Source: Taeniopygia guttata
Lineage: Eukaryota > Chordata > Aves > Passeriformes > Estrildidae
Assembly: GCF_048771995.1 (NCBI RefSeq)
Contig: NC_133030.1
Span: 52,722,501 to 52,786,500, forward strand
Direction of reading: 5' to 3'
Length of the DNA stretch: 64,000 bases
The position numbers and the translations under genes are program-made. Below the pieces are notes generated by a model, which did no database searches, was not told the origin of the DNA, and worked only from the letters and a program-made list of their open reading frames with translations. This document shows positions 21,255 to 34,500 of the stretch, one piece after another. Every line of letters starts with the position of its first letter. Within the stretch, counting starts at the first letter, position 1.

Positions 21255-24200
21255 CATGATCATAGGTCTCCTTTTGGGTTGTTTCACCCTTTGGTCACCC
21301 TTGCTGGTGGCAGCTAGTGGGCAGCTTTGTCACTGTGGTGCATCTTCCAACAGCTCTCCCAGGACTGAGGGCAGCTGAGGCTCCCTGAGAACTCAGATTT
21401 TTGTGACATGCTCAAAATCACTCTTAATGGGTTTCATTTCCTCACAAGACATTTACAATTTGGATCTGTGTGACACACGGTGAATTTGAAAGGGATAAAA
21501 CCATGATGGGTATAAATCACTTTGATCACCCAGCCTTCTAACGGAGATGAATTCTTCCCCTCATATGAGTCAGTAGAAGAGAATCCACAGCCATGACTCA
21601 AGCCCACAGCTAAAAATTGTGAAGGAAGTGTTCAGCAGTTAAAACAGTCAGAACTCCAGGCCTCTCTACTAGTTTCTGAAAAACATAAGGGAAAAAAAAA
21701 AGGGAGGACTAGATCAGCAGGTGGTGCCAGGACAGCTGTGGATTAACACTAGAGTACCAGATAAGGCCTAGCCAGCATGGGAAAAGCACCTCAAAAAAGT
21801 TGGAAAACTAAAAACATCACTGTGCACAAATGAAACTAATGGATGTTGTGATGCATAAACAGCAAAAAAGCGCTGGGATTTAGGAGAAACATGCCTTCTG
21901 TGCCCTATTTTTTTAGCCTGCCTTGCAGCAAAGGCATCACACCTCCTTTTAGTGTTCCTGCATGTTCACATAGGACACCCTTCCAAGAAGACTTGCTGGA
22001 ATTTCCAAGCTCTCCTTCTGGCAGCGCTGGTGGAGGCAATGACCCCGAGCTGCATTGCTGCGGGCTCCCCTCCTTGCCCAGCTGGCTCAGCCCTGGATGC
22101 TGCTGCTGTGTGCACAAGGAAAGCAGTGCCTGTTACAAAAGCTTTTTAAGATGATTCAATTAAACTGATACCAATCTCTCTAATGTAAACACTAAACAAG
22201 AAAAAAATGTATCCTTGCTTTAAATCCTGTGTAATGTAGCAAATGGATGGTAAACAGAAGGTCGAAGGGAGGGTGAGCTGGCTTGCAGTGCTTAAATTTG
22301 GAGGCTGCACTTAGTGTTTGATGTGAAGGCAGGTAAGCTGCTGCCTAGCGTTGGCAGGAGGTAGGACAGCAAGAAGGCAAATTTGTGACAGTGAAATCAG
22401 TGAAATCATTCTTATTATTCCTGTTGAAACTGCCAAATTTTCAATTGTCTATGGATTTTAGTGTGAGATTAGAAATTTTCCCAGAAAAGGTGACAGGAGA
22501 GAAGAAGATGGTGCCTGTGCTGTTTACTGCATTCATCCTCGACCTGAGGAGTGCAGGTGGGGCAGCGTAGGAGAAAGGCTGTGGAGGAAGAGCTGCTGTG
22601 GGGAAAGAGGTGGGGTTGAAAGGAGGCAGGAGAGGAAGGGGCAGGGCAGCACTGGTGATGCTTTGGGCAGAGGCTGGGCTGCCTGAGCTCAGGGGGTGGC
22701 AGGCTGCTGGCTAGAAGGATGTCGTGGGAATTGCTGTAGATCCAGTCCTGGCAATGATCACACTCTGGGAAATGCTTCTCACCTTGGTCTCAGGTGCTGG
22801 GTATTTCAGCTATTCTCTCTCTGTAGCTGCCCTGAGACCATGGAGACTCCAGTAAAAAGTACATATATGAACTGGAAATAGACACTCACAGGCTTTCTGC
22901 TGCACTGTCTGGGATGAAGTATTGTAGTCTTGTTCCTTAAAGACCATCTGCTGTGCTCTCCAGACAGGCACCTCTTGCCAAAAGCACCATATGGAAGTTT
23001 GATTCATCTACCAGACATGCCAGGGAATGGGAGAAGCTGCAGGACAGGCTTCCCTGAGATTTAGGGAAGGATAGATTATGTGGGCTATGCCACTGGTGTG
23101 GAAGCCAGAAGAGCACACAGGATTGAGAAGGTTTCTCTGCCATCCATCCAAAATTAATTGCATCATAGTGCTCATTACATCTGACACAATGGTGGTGACA
23201 CAATGCTAGTGGTGGGTTTGGTAGGTCCTGTATACCACCTCTGCTGCAGCTCCAGAGGAAGGAGAGGATGCTCCAAGGGGGCTGCACAGCAGGCTCCAGA
23301 ATTCAGCACCTCCTTCCTGCTGTTGCTGCTTGCTATGCCAGCTTGGTCCATTTTCTGGACACATGAATAAGACTTGAGGTGGAACCACAATGTGCTATCC
23401 CTCACCAAGCTTCATCTGATTCAGTGGACAATGTGATGCTTCCTGTCCTCATTTTCAAGCCAGATTTGACAGAACTGCCACATTGCTATCAGTCCATGGC
23501 GTGCCCATATGAAAATACAGAATCAGAAATATGTTTCTGCATAGTCCAACCAATGAGAAACAGGGTAAGTTTGGGGCAATTTCTTTATTTGCTGTAGTGA
23601 GTGAACTGAAAATTCACTAATTCAGATGATCCTAACTTGTCCATACAAGCAGTCACCTACCATCACCCTATGAGTTTGTAGCAGAGCTGGATATAAAACA
23701 ACAAATGCCACAAGATATTTCTGCTGGTGTTTCCCAGACTTAATATGAAAAGTGTTTATTAACTTTAGCACACAGCAGTGGCTGCTCATCTCTTGACTCA
23801 CAGACACCTTGTGTCCTTGCACCACATGGCATGGAAGAAACACATCTGTCTACAAAATATTGTACAGGTATCACAGATTTCTGGTCATAAGACTAGTTTG
23901 TGAATTTAAGTTTTATCCCCAGTGCAGGTGGGGTATCCAAAAGACCTTGATATTGTTGGTAAACCAACACTTGAACACCTACTACAGTAAGTGGTTATGA
24001 TAGAGAGGAATCACACCATGCCCTGCAATAAAATGTGGAGAAAGCATCCTTGCTGGGGAAGTCATATACTTACTTAAAGTCTACACTTCAGCACATCAGA
24101 GGAGTCATATAATTAAATGATTTCACTCCTTCCACCTTCCATTTAGCAATCAATGAAAGTTCTCCCTTCAGGGAAAAGCTTGATGGGGGGGAGCTCTTGG

Positions 24201-24479
24201 CCCACTGTTTTGCCTGGGGTGCCAAAAAGAAATACATCATGATTTATATGTTAATGAGGAATTCTCTTTAGGCAATGCATTCTGCAAGGTGTTGCAATGG
24301 GGGACTGGGAGGCTGATCCATCAGAGGAAGCTAATTCATCATCAAAGTGAGTCAGGGAGCTCCCTGGTGAGAGCTGTAAATAGGGCACTGGGAGAGTGAC
24401 AGATCACTGGGTGGCATGTGTCCCCCCTGTTAGCACTCCCACTGACAACCCTGCCACTGCCAACTCCCAGGCTCCAGCT
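21255..24479. other. Intergenic desert, segment 4
   Basis: 3.2 kb with no recognised gene or named repeat. Open frames on both strands are short and mutually overlapping, as expected by chance. Confidence 0.5.
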
Positions 24480-24860
24480 CATGCACATTATTTATAGAGC
24501 ATTTCGCATTCCTGGTTGGTATCCAGTCAATGTTGGTTTCAATTAGAATAAATGCTTATTGATTGAGAGGAGATGGGCCAGCTGATGAGCTCCTTGGGAA
24601 GCAGAGCACGGCTGGCTGAGGGCAGGCTGGGCTCTGCGCAGAAGCAGGAGCGCATGGGGCTCTGAAAATCTGTCAGGGAGGAGAAGTCTTCTAGATTAAA
24701 TCAATTCATTGAAGAGTCCATCTAATAAAGATAAGCGTCTAACTTCATTAGGGAATTAATGATAGGCCTGATTAAAAATCCCTGTGGGAGCCCTGTTGAA
24801 CTTCAACAAGGTTCAGATCCAGCCCAATATTTGCCTTGAAGCCACAATTCCCCACCTCTG
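24480..24860. promoter_or_regulatory. Candidate developmental enhancer block
   Basis: Repeat-free and AT-rich, with AGATAAG at 24729-24735, AATTAATGA near 24754, several ATTA cores (TTCATTAG, GATTAAAAAT, AGATTAAATCAATT) and few CpGs. It sits about 16 kb downstream of the kinase stop and 0.25 kb left of a CpG island. Its texture is that of a vertebrate conserved noncoding element; conservation is not tested. Confidence 0.3.
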
Positions 24861-25002
24861 ATTAAGCTACTGAACGCTGTATTTCTACAGCCAGGCAGTG
24901 ATCAGAGCAGGCACACCATGCCCTGGGTGAGCTGAGAAGCATCTAGAAATGTCCACTGAAACCAGAAAACAAGAACAACTGTATGTACATTAAAGAGGGA
25001 TT

Positions 25003-25019
25003 AAAAAAAAAAAAAAAAA
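25003..25019 (+). repeat. A17 run 8 nt after an ATTAAA hexamer
   Basis: Seventeen consecutive A residues follow ATTAAA (24989-24994) by 8 nt. The layout resembles the 3' tail of a retrocopied transcript, but no parent gene is recognisable upstream. Confidence 0.6.
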
Positions 25020-25084
25020 TTATGTTGTCCGAAGAGGAATCTTAGCTGGTGGGTAAAAGCTCCAGAAGCATGAAATCACAGCGC

Positions 25085-25765
25085 ATCATCCCTTCCCCAG
25101 TCCGGGGTGCAGTGCCACGAGCACAGCGAGATCCGGACGCGCGTTCGGGCCCCTGGCGGGTTTGCCCGGAGCCCCACGCCGCGTGTGGCACAGCTCGGGG
25201 CGCGACACGCTCCCGGCTCTCGCTCGGGTCACGGTGTCGGGCCACCCGCGTTCGGCACGGCCACCCGCACGCCGGGAGGCTGCGAGGATGGGGGAATCGG
25301 GGGGTCCCGGCCGCTCCCGCCTTCCTGCAGCCCCTGCCCGGGGGCTCCTGCCGGTGTCCCCGTTTCGCGGTGAGGGGCTGGGGCACAGCCCTGCTTCCCT
25401 CCGGGAGAGGCGGGGGAGCCGCGGGTGCGTGCGGCAGCGCTCCCCTCCTGTGGCCGGGAGCGGCCGCTGCAGCCCGAGCGCCCGGAGCGCGGCACGGCAG
25501 GGCAGGGCAGCTGGGGACAGCTACAGAGCACCGAGCACAGGTGGATGGGGGGAACAGTTACATTTTTAAACAGTTTTAAACTTTATAATTTTTTTCCCCT
25601 CCTGTGGCCGGGAGCGGCCGCTGCAGCCCGAGCGCCCGGAGCGCGGCTGGCCCTGCCCGGGACAGAGGCACTGGCTGCTGGGGACAGCTACAGAGCACCG
25701 AGCAGAGGTGGGTGAGGGGAACAGTTAAATTTTTAAACAGTTTTAAACTTTATAATTTTTTCCCC
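25085..25765. promoter_or_regulatory. CpG island in the gene desert
   Basis: A sharply bounded GC- and CpG-rich stretch within AT-rich desert, 16.6 kb from the kinase gene. It contains SP1-like GC boxes and GCGGCCGC-type text. Such orphan islands often serve as promoters of noncoding RNAs or as developmental regulatory hubs. Long open frames here are expected from GC content and carry no recognisable domain, so I do not call a protein. Its right half is a 154-bp tandem duplication. Confidence 0.55.
25441..25765. repeat. 154-bp tandem duplication in the CpG island
   Basis: Copy 1 is 25441-25594 and copy 2 is 25595-25765. Both open TCCCCTCCTGTGGCCGGGAG, share a GC-rich core, then GGGGACAGCTACAGAGCACC, and end in an AT-rich TTTTAAACAGTTTTAAACTT segment. 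They differ mainly by a short GC-rich replacement in the middle, so the duplication is fairly recent. Confidence 0.92.
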
Positions 25766-28375
25766 ATTTCCTTTCACATTTTCTTGTTATCTGAGGAGTG
25801 CACATCCCTTTAGGCCCACAGCCAGTCTGTATTTGGAAGCGCTGTGATTTGTGAGCTTGGGCAGGGATCTCGAAGTGGATGAGCCGTGGGCTGCAAAACC
25901 CTCTCCTGGTGTAACTTTTCCCATCTTAGGGACAGCATGACCTTGCCAAGAACAAAATGCTCAGTGGGATCAAAAGAGAAAGACTTCAACATGAGTCTCT
26001 AATATTGATGAATCCACAGAACAGCAATTCTGTAAATGATTAATGAGTCCCTCCATTATTCATGCCTGTGTCAGGTGCTGCCAGGCAAAGTCCCACTGCA
26101 ATCTGCCATTGCCTGCCTGCTGCTTCGCCAGAGCTGCTGCTGCCACAGGTGCAGGTGCTCCAGGGATGCAATTTCTGGGTAGTTTCGCTTTGCAGATACT
26201 GAATGAAGCATCAATGGCACAAAAGTGCTGCTCAGATACCATTGCCCTTTTATGGGTCTCTTTTGCCATTAGTGAACAGGTTTCAGTGTTCACTATGTTT
26301 CAGGATATTCATTAGCAGCTTCTGTGATACATCATGCAGCACACAAACTCCAAGGACAATAATGGTGTTTCTAGTGGTTAAAACCTAACAAGACTCAAAT
26401 CTAACAAAAATCTTATCTATGATTTTGTTTGCAGCCACAACAATAAGGGAGGAAATTCCTTTGGAGTCCATACACATAGGAGGAGTCAAATCATTTGAGT
26501 AGGACTTCCTCTCAGGTGCAGGATTTTCTCCTCTAGCCTAAGCCTTAGGAGGTGAGGCTAGGATGCTCTGCCCAGGAGGCACATTCACAGCTCACCACCA
26601 TAGCTCTCCTACCCTGCAGTCAGAGCTCTAATTACCCACATCATTATCTCAGCCTGCCCTGCTGGAAATGTTATCATGGAGTATGGGGATTCACTAGGAA
26701 CACTCCTTCCAATGTAGGACAGTGTAATTATTATTGCCACCAGAGAAGGGAATGACTAATAAGGACATTCAGAGAGCATTTCCTTCATCCTTTGCTCTGT
26801 GGCTTCAAAGACAACTTAAAAAGGCATAATTAAGCAGCTCAAGTGATAAAACTGCCTTGGCTCTTTTAGCTAATTTCTTTCCAATATCAAGACATAAAGT
26901 GGACAGTAATTTCCCAGCAGGCCAACAGCTCCACCCTTAATGAGCTAATGGATCTTACATCTGCCCACTGTTGTGTTTTGCTTTTGCTGTGCATTTCTGG
27001 TGTTCACTTCCCCCCCTGCTGATTCCAGTGATACTGCCAGAAGAGGTGATTGGCCCATTTCATCTCACTCCAACCCCTCTTTGCAGAGTAGCTCCTCACA
27101 GCTACAGAAGAATGCTTGGTTTTGATGGCTATCTACTTGAGAGATTAGTTTGATTAGGCAAGAGATTTGAATGTGCTGGTATGTTCATGTTCATCACTCA
27201 GCACAGGTTTATTCAGCTATTTTGTAGAGTATGAAATGTTCTTCAAGTCTTTCTGGGCCTGGAGAGAGAAAAGTTGGACATAGCATTGGTGACTACAGCA
27301 ATTTCTCCTGTGTTACCTTGACCAATCATTCTTGATATGATGCCACAAGCTGGCACTGTTATGTTACACAGAGTTCTTTCTTTAATATATTCTACACAAC
27401 AGTTCCACATAGTATTGAGCTGTCTTTTTGGGGTTTTGTTGTGTTTGGTTTTTAGTTTTGTTGGTTTTTTTCCTGTAAGGATGACTAAACCACTGAGAAG
27501 TGCTATGTAACACATCCATTAGGCTCTCAGAGCATGACCGTGGTGTCCTGTCCCTTCCCAGCTCACCAGTGCTACACCACCAGTGAACACCAAGGAGCTT
27601 TCCCAGCACAGCTGTGGTTTAGGTGGTAGCAGGGAAAGGGCTACATTTGCTCTCCCACCCTATGGGTTTCAGCATCCCTACCTCTATTAACAGAAAAGTA
27701 TGATTGCAGCTCACCCCTTCTGCTTTTAGTGAATTTGTTCTTGTGGTAGACCCTGTATGTTTATGTTTAAAAAACATGCATAAACCTAAGACACAGCCAG
27801 GCCCCTAATTCTCATTGTTTCCTAGAATTAATTTTAAAATATGATGATCTTCTCTAGTAAAGGAAATAGATCTGCTTTAGGTTCTTTCTTCAGTAAAATG
27901 CCTTAAAATGAGTTACTGAAAATAAAAAAAATTTGGAAGGTTAAAAAAAGAAGAATGTTTATATAAACCCACACATGCTTTTCTGACCTTCTTGCATTGA
28001 AGTCAGTTTTCAAAAATATCAAAGCAGGTGTCTGGTATTCCTTTATACCTCTGTGTGTCAAGGGAGACTGTTAAAATTAATGGAGCAGTACCAACATAAA
28101 GGAGGGATAATGAATTTGATTGCTTTTATTGCTTCACCCAGTGCTACTGAGAGGTGCCAATCTGTTTGCACCTCAACAACAGAAGATATTGCAAGACACT
28201 TCCAGGTGCCTAAAGAAATCAGCCAATGTAATACTGAATATGGGGCAAGCCTAATGAGCCTCCTAAATGATTAATTACACATCCTCTTTCCCACAATGGA
28301 GACAAATTAAGTGTTTTAATACAGCAGTCAAAGTAGGCCAGTTATTGTGATGTGATGTGATGAAACCTGACTTTT
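25766..28375. other. Intergenic desert, segment 5
   Basis: No gene recognised. The block at about 26815-26960 is AT-rich and repeat-free, with TAATGAGCTAATGG and TAATTAAG homeodomain-like sites, and could be regulatory. T-rich text lies at 27420-27475. Confidence 0.5.
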
Positions 28376-28506
28376 CTGCTCTCCAGGTGTTTGGATGAGG
28401 ATTTGAGCAACATGGTCTGGTGGAAGGTGTCCCTGTCCTTTGTAGGAGGGGTGGAACCAGATGATTTTTAAGGCCCCTTTGAACCCAGGCCATTCTGGGA
28501 TTCTGA
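28376..28506 (+). mobile_element. CR1 LINE 3'-end fragment
   Basis: The stretch ends GGCCCCTTTGAACCCAGGCC then ATTCTGGGATTCTG, the standard avian CR1 3' end in forward orientation. It is preceded by typical GGTGTCCCTGTC and GGTGGAACCAGATGATTTTT text. It is 5'-truncated, about 130 bp. Confidence 0.88.
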
Positions 28507-31388
28507 GCTGCCCAGAAGAAAAGCTCATTATCTGCACAGAACAGTGATGCTTGGTAGCAACAACATGAACCTTTACTGCTCTTGGCGATATCACATGGTT
28601 ATAAGGAACTCCTTAAAAGTGAATTTAGACAGAAACTAGTGCAATCTTCTCCAAACAATTAGCATTTATTAAAATATGAAATTTGGTTTTTGTAAAAACC
28701 CCTTGTATTTATTACTTAATGCTTTACAGAGGGTCAGATCCTATGCATGATTTTCACTGAAACTTCTAAAAAATATGTGGCAGTGCTAATCTGAAAAAGC
28801 ACAATAAATCTATGTGTATCCTTGATTTATACTCAGTCATTGCTATGATTAATATAATATGTACATAAGAGAGGGAATAAAGCTTAGACATGGGTATACC
28901 TGCACTAGTTACTAAAATGTTTTTCAGTAAATCTAGTAAGATGATAATATTAGTAGCTGTAAAAAGAGCAGGTATATTTATGAACTGTTGCATGAAGAAG
29001 TAAATCAGTTATAACCATGCTCTTAGAATAACAGAAAATTCATGTATTTATGCCTTTGGTTCACAGATATGTATGCCAGTGTATGTTACACATATAGTAT
29101 ATAGTTTATATTTATATACTATATACATATACATGTGTTACACACAGCTCCTATACATGTAACTCTAAAATAGCAAAAAAAAAAAAAAAAGTAATTTCCA
29201 TAGGTCTAACATTCAGCCGGTTGGAAGAAAGCAATAGCAACTCCATCACATTCCAGGAGAGGGCAGTCAGATATGTCCACATGCCACTTGTATACACAGA
29301 GCACCTAACAAATATGAACATTCATTTCTGCTTTCATGGCCTTACTGATTGCAGTTCAGACTAAAACATGGCTCTGAACTTTCCAAACCATCAGTCTGGG
29401 ATCAAAAATACTCTCCTTAATGTTACAGCCAAAGACTGACCTCTTGAATGATGCCTCTTCAAGCAGCTGACAGACATTAAAGCATTGCACAAAGGCAAAT
29501 TTAAATACTGTGGAGCAGGTGATCTATGGACATTTCTCTTTAGCTTGGTTTCTTCAGGGAGTCTTGTGCTGGGGGAAGAAGGACTGTGTTGCACCTTCCC
29601 TGCAGCTCAAGCATCCCCACAGCAAGTAGGTAATAGCCCAAGAGTAGCTACATCACTGGGAATCATCTGAAAGCTGCTATTAATCTTTTTTTGTGCTAAT
29701 GGCAGGTGCAATTCAACCCAAATATTAATTACAAACCTGTTCAGTCAAAGTGCTTTGTGCCAAGCAGGCATGGTAATACAGATGAGTGGCTTTGTGTTTT
29801 ATATTAATTAACTCAACAAGAAAGGCAATTGAAATAAAATGTTTTCAGTTGTGTTTCCCAGTACTAATCAGCAGCTCATTATCTTTAATCACACCGGCGT
29901 TGCTGCTGTTTTCCAGCAGGTGACAGAGGGACTGTGCAGGAGTGTGTGGTGGTGTGTGACATGGGTGGGGTGAGTGCAGCAAGGAGAGGATGAATAGGGA
30001 GAGAAACCCCCTGCCCACGTGGAGAGAGCCGGGCCCTGTCACCAGATCCACAACCACCATCGCTGGCACCCACCAGAGGAGCAGATCCAGCTGTTGTCCT
30101 GCCATTCCAGTGGCCTGTGCTGCAGCACTGAATGGTGAATATTGAGCAGATCCAGCTGTTGTCCTGCCATTCCAGCAGCCTGTGCTGCAGGTCTGAATGG
30201 TGAACATTCTCCAGGAGGTCACACGGGCCATGCTACCCCCAGGCAGGTGGGTCCCAGCCCTCCCTCTCCCCCATCATCCCCACAAAGCACTGATGATTCT
30301 ACAGGTGGCACTGAACTCCCAGAGATTCTCAAATCTTTGTGCATGTTTGCAGAAGGATACCTCACCCTCTAAGGGCCAGTCAAGGCAGTAGGAGCTGGAT
30401 AGGCAGGATGTCCCTTCCAGGACAGCTTGCTTCAAGGTATGAGCACCTCTGGTCCCCCCAGAAGCACGGTGGGGTTATTTAGACGTGGTGCCTAAATCAC
30501 TCAGTAGTGTCAAGCCTGAGAGGGCAATGGCAGTGACAGGTCTCTCAAGGCTCTACCCCAGTCCCAGGGGCCTCTCCCTTTGTGCACAATGCAAGGGACC
30601 TCCTTGACTCTCCAGCTGCAAGTCCAGCACCCCCAGGGTGACCAGAGCCAGCATCCACTTAGCTATAAAAGTGTGAGACTTTGAACTCTTACTAAAGTTC
30701 TTATCACTTGTCATTGCCTTCAGTTCATTATTTCCCTACATCTTCATTTCTCCACAGCACAAGGTGGTTACAGGTTAACAGAATGACACCTTGTTAGTTC
30801 CTGTAGCTTTTGGGTACCAGATCCAAAAGGCCTTTTCTATCTTGAAATCATGGGTTTCTGTTGACTTACTGCTCTGTCCTCTAATCCCCTCGTGTCCAGT
30901 ATTGATGTTTCTGTCTCTGTTGTGTGTCATTCATCACTGACTTAATAACCTGTGTCACCTCACTGTGGAGTTATATTAGTGCCTGTGCTTTCAGAGTTAG
31001 TTTGGAAACATCAGGTATCTATATGAGATCCACAATTTCAAAGTTTGACAGTTTCCCTTATTCTTTTGTGTTTTATATCTTGCAACATTTAGTACTGACA
31101 AGATCAACTGTGCTACTCAGAAGTACTATTTCTAGGGCTATAGAGATGAGCTTGAAGCAGTGTTTTGCTGTGTTAAATTAATAAGTAAGAGACATGTAGG
31201 TAGTGGATAACAAGGTGTGGATAAGTCATCCAAAATAATTAAATCCTTCTTTGGAAGATACAAAAAACAAATTAAACCCAGATGCAATCTAGAAAGAGAG
31301 CCAGATAAAAAGCCAGGTTTTTGCTGTGGTTTCATAAAATCTCATCCAATAGTTTGAGCTTGCAGAGCCATCCCAAGTCTGAGATTTT
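28507..31388. other. Intergenic desert, segment 6
   Basis: No gene recognised. It contains a TA-rich stretch with short inverted repeats (29085-29150), an A-run (about 29176-29191), a motif-dense AT-rich block (29685-29850) and a 65-bp tandem duplication (30079-30208). Confidence 0.5.
30079..30208. repeat. 65-bp tandem duplication
   Basis: Copies 30079-30143 and 30144-30208 both begin GAGCAGATCCAGCTGTTGTC and end in AATGGTGAA(T/C)ATT. Only a few differences separate them, so the duplication is fairly young. Confidence 0.9.
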
Positions 31389-31520
31389 ATAGAATCGTGG
31401 AATGATTAGAGTTGGAAGGGACCATAAAAATCATCTTGTTCCAACCCCCCTGCCATGGGCAAGGACACTTTTCACTGGTCCAGATTACTCGGGGCCCCAT
31501 CCAACCTGGCAATGTTTGTA
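31389..31520 (-). mobile_element. CR1 LINE 3'-end fragment
   Basis: The plus-strand text reads ATAGAATCGTGGAATGATTA, GAGTTGGAAGGGACC and then CCAACCCCCCTGCCATGGGC, the complement of an avian CR1 tail. It is short, 5'-truncated and non-coding. Confidence 0.9.
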
Positions 31521-34500
31521 TGTATCTGAATCACTGCTAAAAAGAGATAGCAGTGCCAGCTTCTGCCAGATTCCAGATGAAAAACAATACAATGCAAATG
31601 CAGATGATCAGCAGGATAAACTCTAGAGACAGGACACCAAACATGAAATTCTACTTCTGGGTATTAAAATTCCTTAGGGGAATGTACCTGGTCTCTAACC
31701 AGGCTGCATTACCCACTATTGGGTATTGGCCCAGTACCCCGAGAGGTGGTGGCAAATCTCCCACTGAGCTCAGTTCTTCCTTGCCCAGCTGCTGGGTGGC
31801 TGCCCAGGCCCTGGACAGGCAGAGAAGAGTCTGTGCAAACAGGCTGGGCTGAGCCTGGAAATGCGCCCTGCCATGATGGCACGTGTCCCTGCAGAGACAG
31901 CACTGCTGCAAAAATGATGGGAAAAGTGAAACCTATATTCTTTCCTGCTCAAAACCCAAGATCCATAAAGCAGTGTTTGAAAGCCCTTGGGATCCTGTGG
32001 TTCAGACCACCTCAGTTAATATTGCTGGAGTTAATGTCAGTGCATCTCCATCCTGCTGCAGGCTGACTTGCTTTGTGATGGATTCAGTACACATTGGGTG
32101 AGCGTCTGTTACATCAGGCAGATCTTCCAGAAAGGTTACCACTTTTTGTTCCCTTCTTTTTTCTTACCCAATTGATTTGGTAAGAAAAACTACAGCTTGT
32201 CCAATATCTGGTAAGTACATAAATCTAACTGCTAATTTGTTCCTCATATTTTTGGAGAACCTCTGCAACTTTTTCATAAATGACCATCACTGCTATGAAA
32301 AGCATGGGGTAAATGACCCCCAGAAATAGTTGTCAGGGATGAAGAACTGAAAATTCAACACATGCTGGAGCACCAGGCACAGCCAGAACACCTCTGTTTG
32401 GATGCCTGTGATGTATGTCAGGTTTCTTGGCCGTACTGTTGGATGCCACGTAATGCTGGGGGTCAAGTTCACTCCTGGCACAAGTTCAGTGAAATCAAAT
32501 CATCTGCCCTTGGGTTATTGGTGCTGCAGCAGCGACTAATTTGGCCCTTGGTGTTTCATTTCGATCGTATTCAGTTTGAATTAGCATTGATCATTTCACA
32601 CAGCAGGCAGGCTTTACAAACAGGAGTTTTCTCTCCACCTCCTGCTGTGTGTCTCCCCACATGTCTTCCATCTTTGAAAAATTATTCTCTTTAGTCCTAT
32701 TGTATCTGAGGGAAGTATTCATCAATGGAGAGAGAAATGCGGATTAGCCTCACATCTGCTCGCCTCCCTGCTATGGAGTGGGATGAGGCTGAGGAGTTTT
32801 GCCACAGGAGACAGTAGCAGAGAGCACTGTTGATGTAGATAGAAGTAAAAAGTCTGCCCTGAGGACAGCTTGTCAAATGAAGCCTCCTGTGCCATTAATT
32901 ACAGTTCCAAGGTGCAGATGAAATATGTATGTGATAGAAGAGGTTTGCCTTTTAATGTATTATTTGGGCAAATTTTTAAAGAGACAGCATGAAGCCAAGC
33001 CTTCTCATCACACACAGAGGGTTTTCTGTTCTTGTTGCTTGTACACTCTTGTCATTTCATTCCTACAATGAAAGAGTAGTTCTGGTTACACCTCCAAAGA
33101 CTGACTTCTTCCTGGGAAGCCTACAGGAAGGGCTCTAACACTGACAGACTCTTTGTGGCCACATCAATATGAGAAGTATGAGAGTAATCCCAAAGTAATT
33201 TTATTTGTTAGAGAATTCCAACTAATTAAATGGAACTGCATACAAAATTAAGAAACCATATTGTGAAGAACTATAATTAGGCTCTAGTTAGTATTTTTTG
33301 TGTTTCATATGTACAAGATCTTTGATGAAAACAGACCATGTTTGGCTATAGAGTACCCTGAGGTCTCAGCCAGGGCAGGAGCTCCAGAGGGAGGAGCAGT
33401 GAAAAAGTTGTATATAATTATATAAGCTCCCACCCAAGGCAGTTTACAAGATGGAACTTTGCTGCCTACAGAGGGAAACTGAGGCAGGGAGAAATCTAAT
33501 CTTTGATTAGTGTTGGGGAGGCGATCCCTGGCAGAGGCAGGAACTAAACTTAGCCTGCTGAGTCCTGGCAGCAGCAGCCCGTTCCCCGGGCCAGGCTGCA
33601 TTCCTCTGCCCAGCAATAAACAGCAGGCAGCAGGGAAAAGGAAAGGAGAGCAGGGAGAGCTCAGGGCTCTCCTCTGAGATTGGCAATGACCTGGCAAAGC
33701 AGAGAGATGGCCAGGGAGGAGGATTCCCAGCTGGGGAAGCTGTGCCTCCCTCCTCTGAGCAGTGCAGGAGGGGGACAGAGGAGGCAGGAAGGTGAAGATG
33801 ATAAAGGTGGCTTTACAAACAAAGAGATATGTTCTCAGCTTCCTCCTGAGAGGGCTGAGCCCTGCAGGGAGTGAGGTGAAGCACTGCCTGTGGGTCAGAG
33901 CATCTGTGGGCAGTGAGCCCTGGGCAGGCTGGCTGCTAGGAGCAGAGCCTGAAGCCCTGTGGTGCTAGTGAGCATTTGTTTGCTTCTCCCTATTTGTTTT
34001 TTTTCAGCTGTAATGACTCCTTTTTTACACCCCAGGATCTCTATCATCCTCAGCACATCCCAGCAGTCCCCCATGGTGCCTCCAGCAGCCTCCACTGCAG
34101 CCTCCCATTTTGGATCCTCACCTTCCTCTTGTGTCTGTGCTGCTGGCAGGGATGGAGGTGGCACGAGCAGGGCAGCTCTGGGGCTCTGGGTGTGCTGCAT
34201 GGCCACCCTGGCCACACACACTGACTGTGGGTCACACTGCCACCTGCCTCTTCACACTATGGACAAGTGTGACCCTCAACTACTCCAATTTCTCCCTTTA
34301 ATGAGCTCCAGATGCTTTCTGCAAGCTGTAGGAACTTTCATGTCCTGTGAACCTCATTTTTACTTGGAACCAGGGACATGGGATGAGGATTTATTACCAA
34401 AGGCATGGTGCAGATCTTGTTTCTTTAGGAAATATCAATGAAAAAGAATATTTAAATGGCAAGAAAGCACTGGGTCAACTTCTGCATCTAGATAGGTGGA

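Noticed and set aside
25049-25579. 176-codon open frame in the CpG island
   Set aside because: High GC removes stop codons by chance. The frame starts at a non-ATG codon, overlaps open frames on both strands and has no recognisable domain.
29085-29150. TA-rich inverted repeats as a microRNA hairpin
   Set aside because: The arms are short, simple TA sequence with several mismatches, so there is no basis for a microRNA call.
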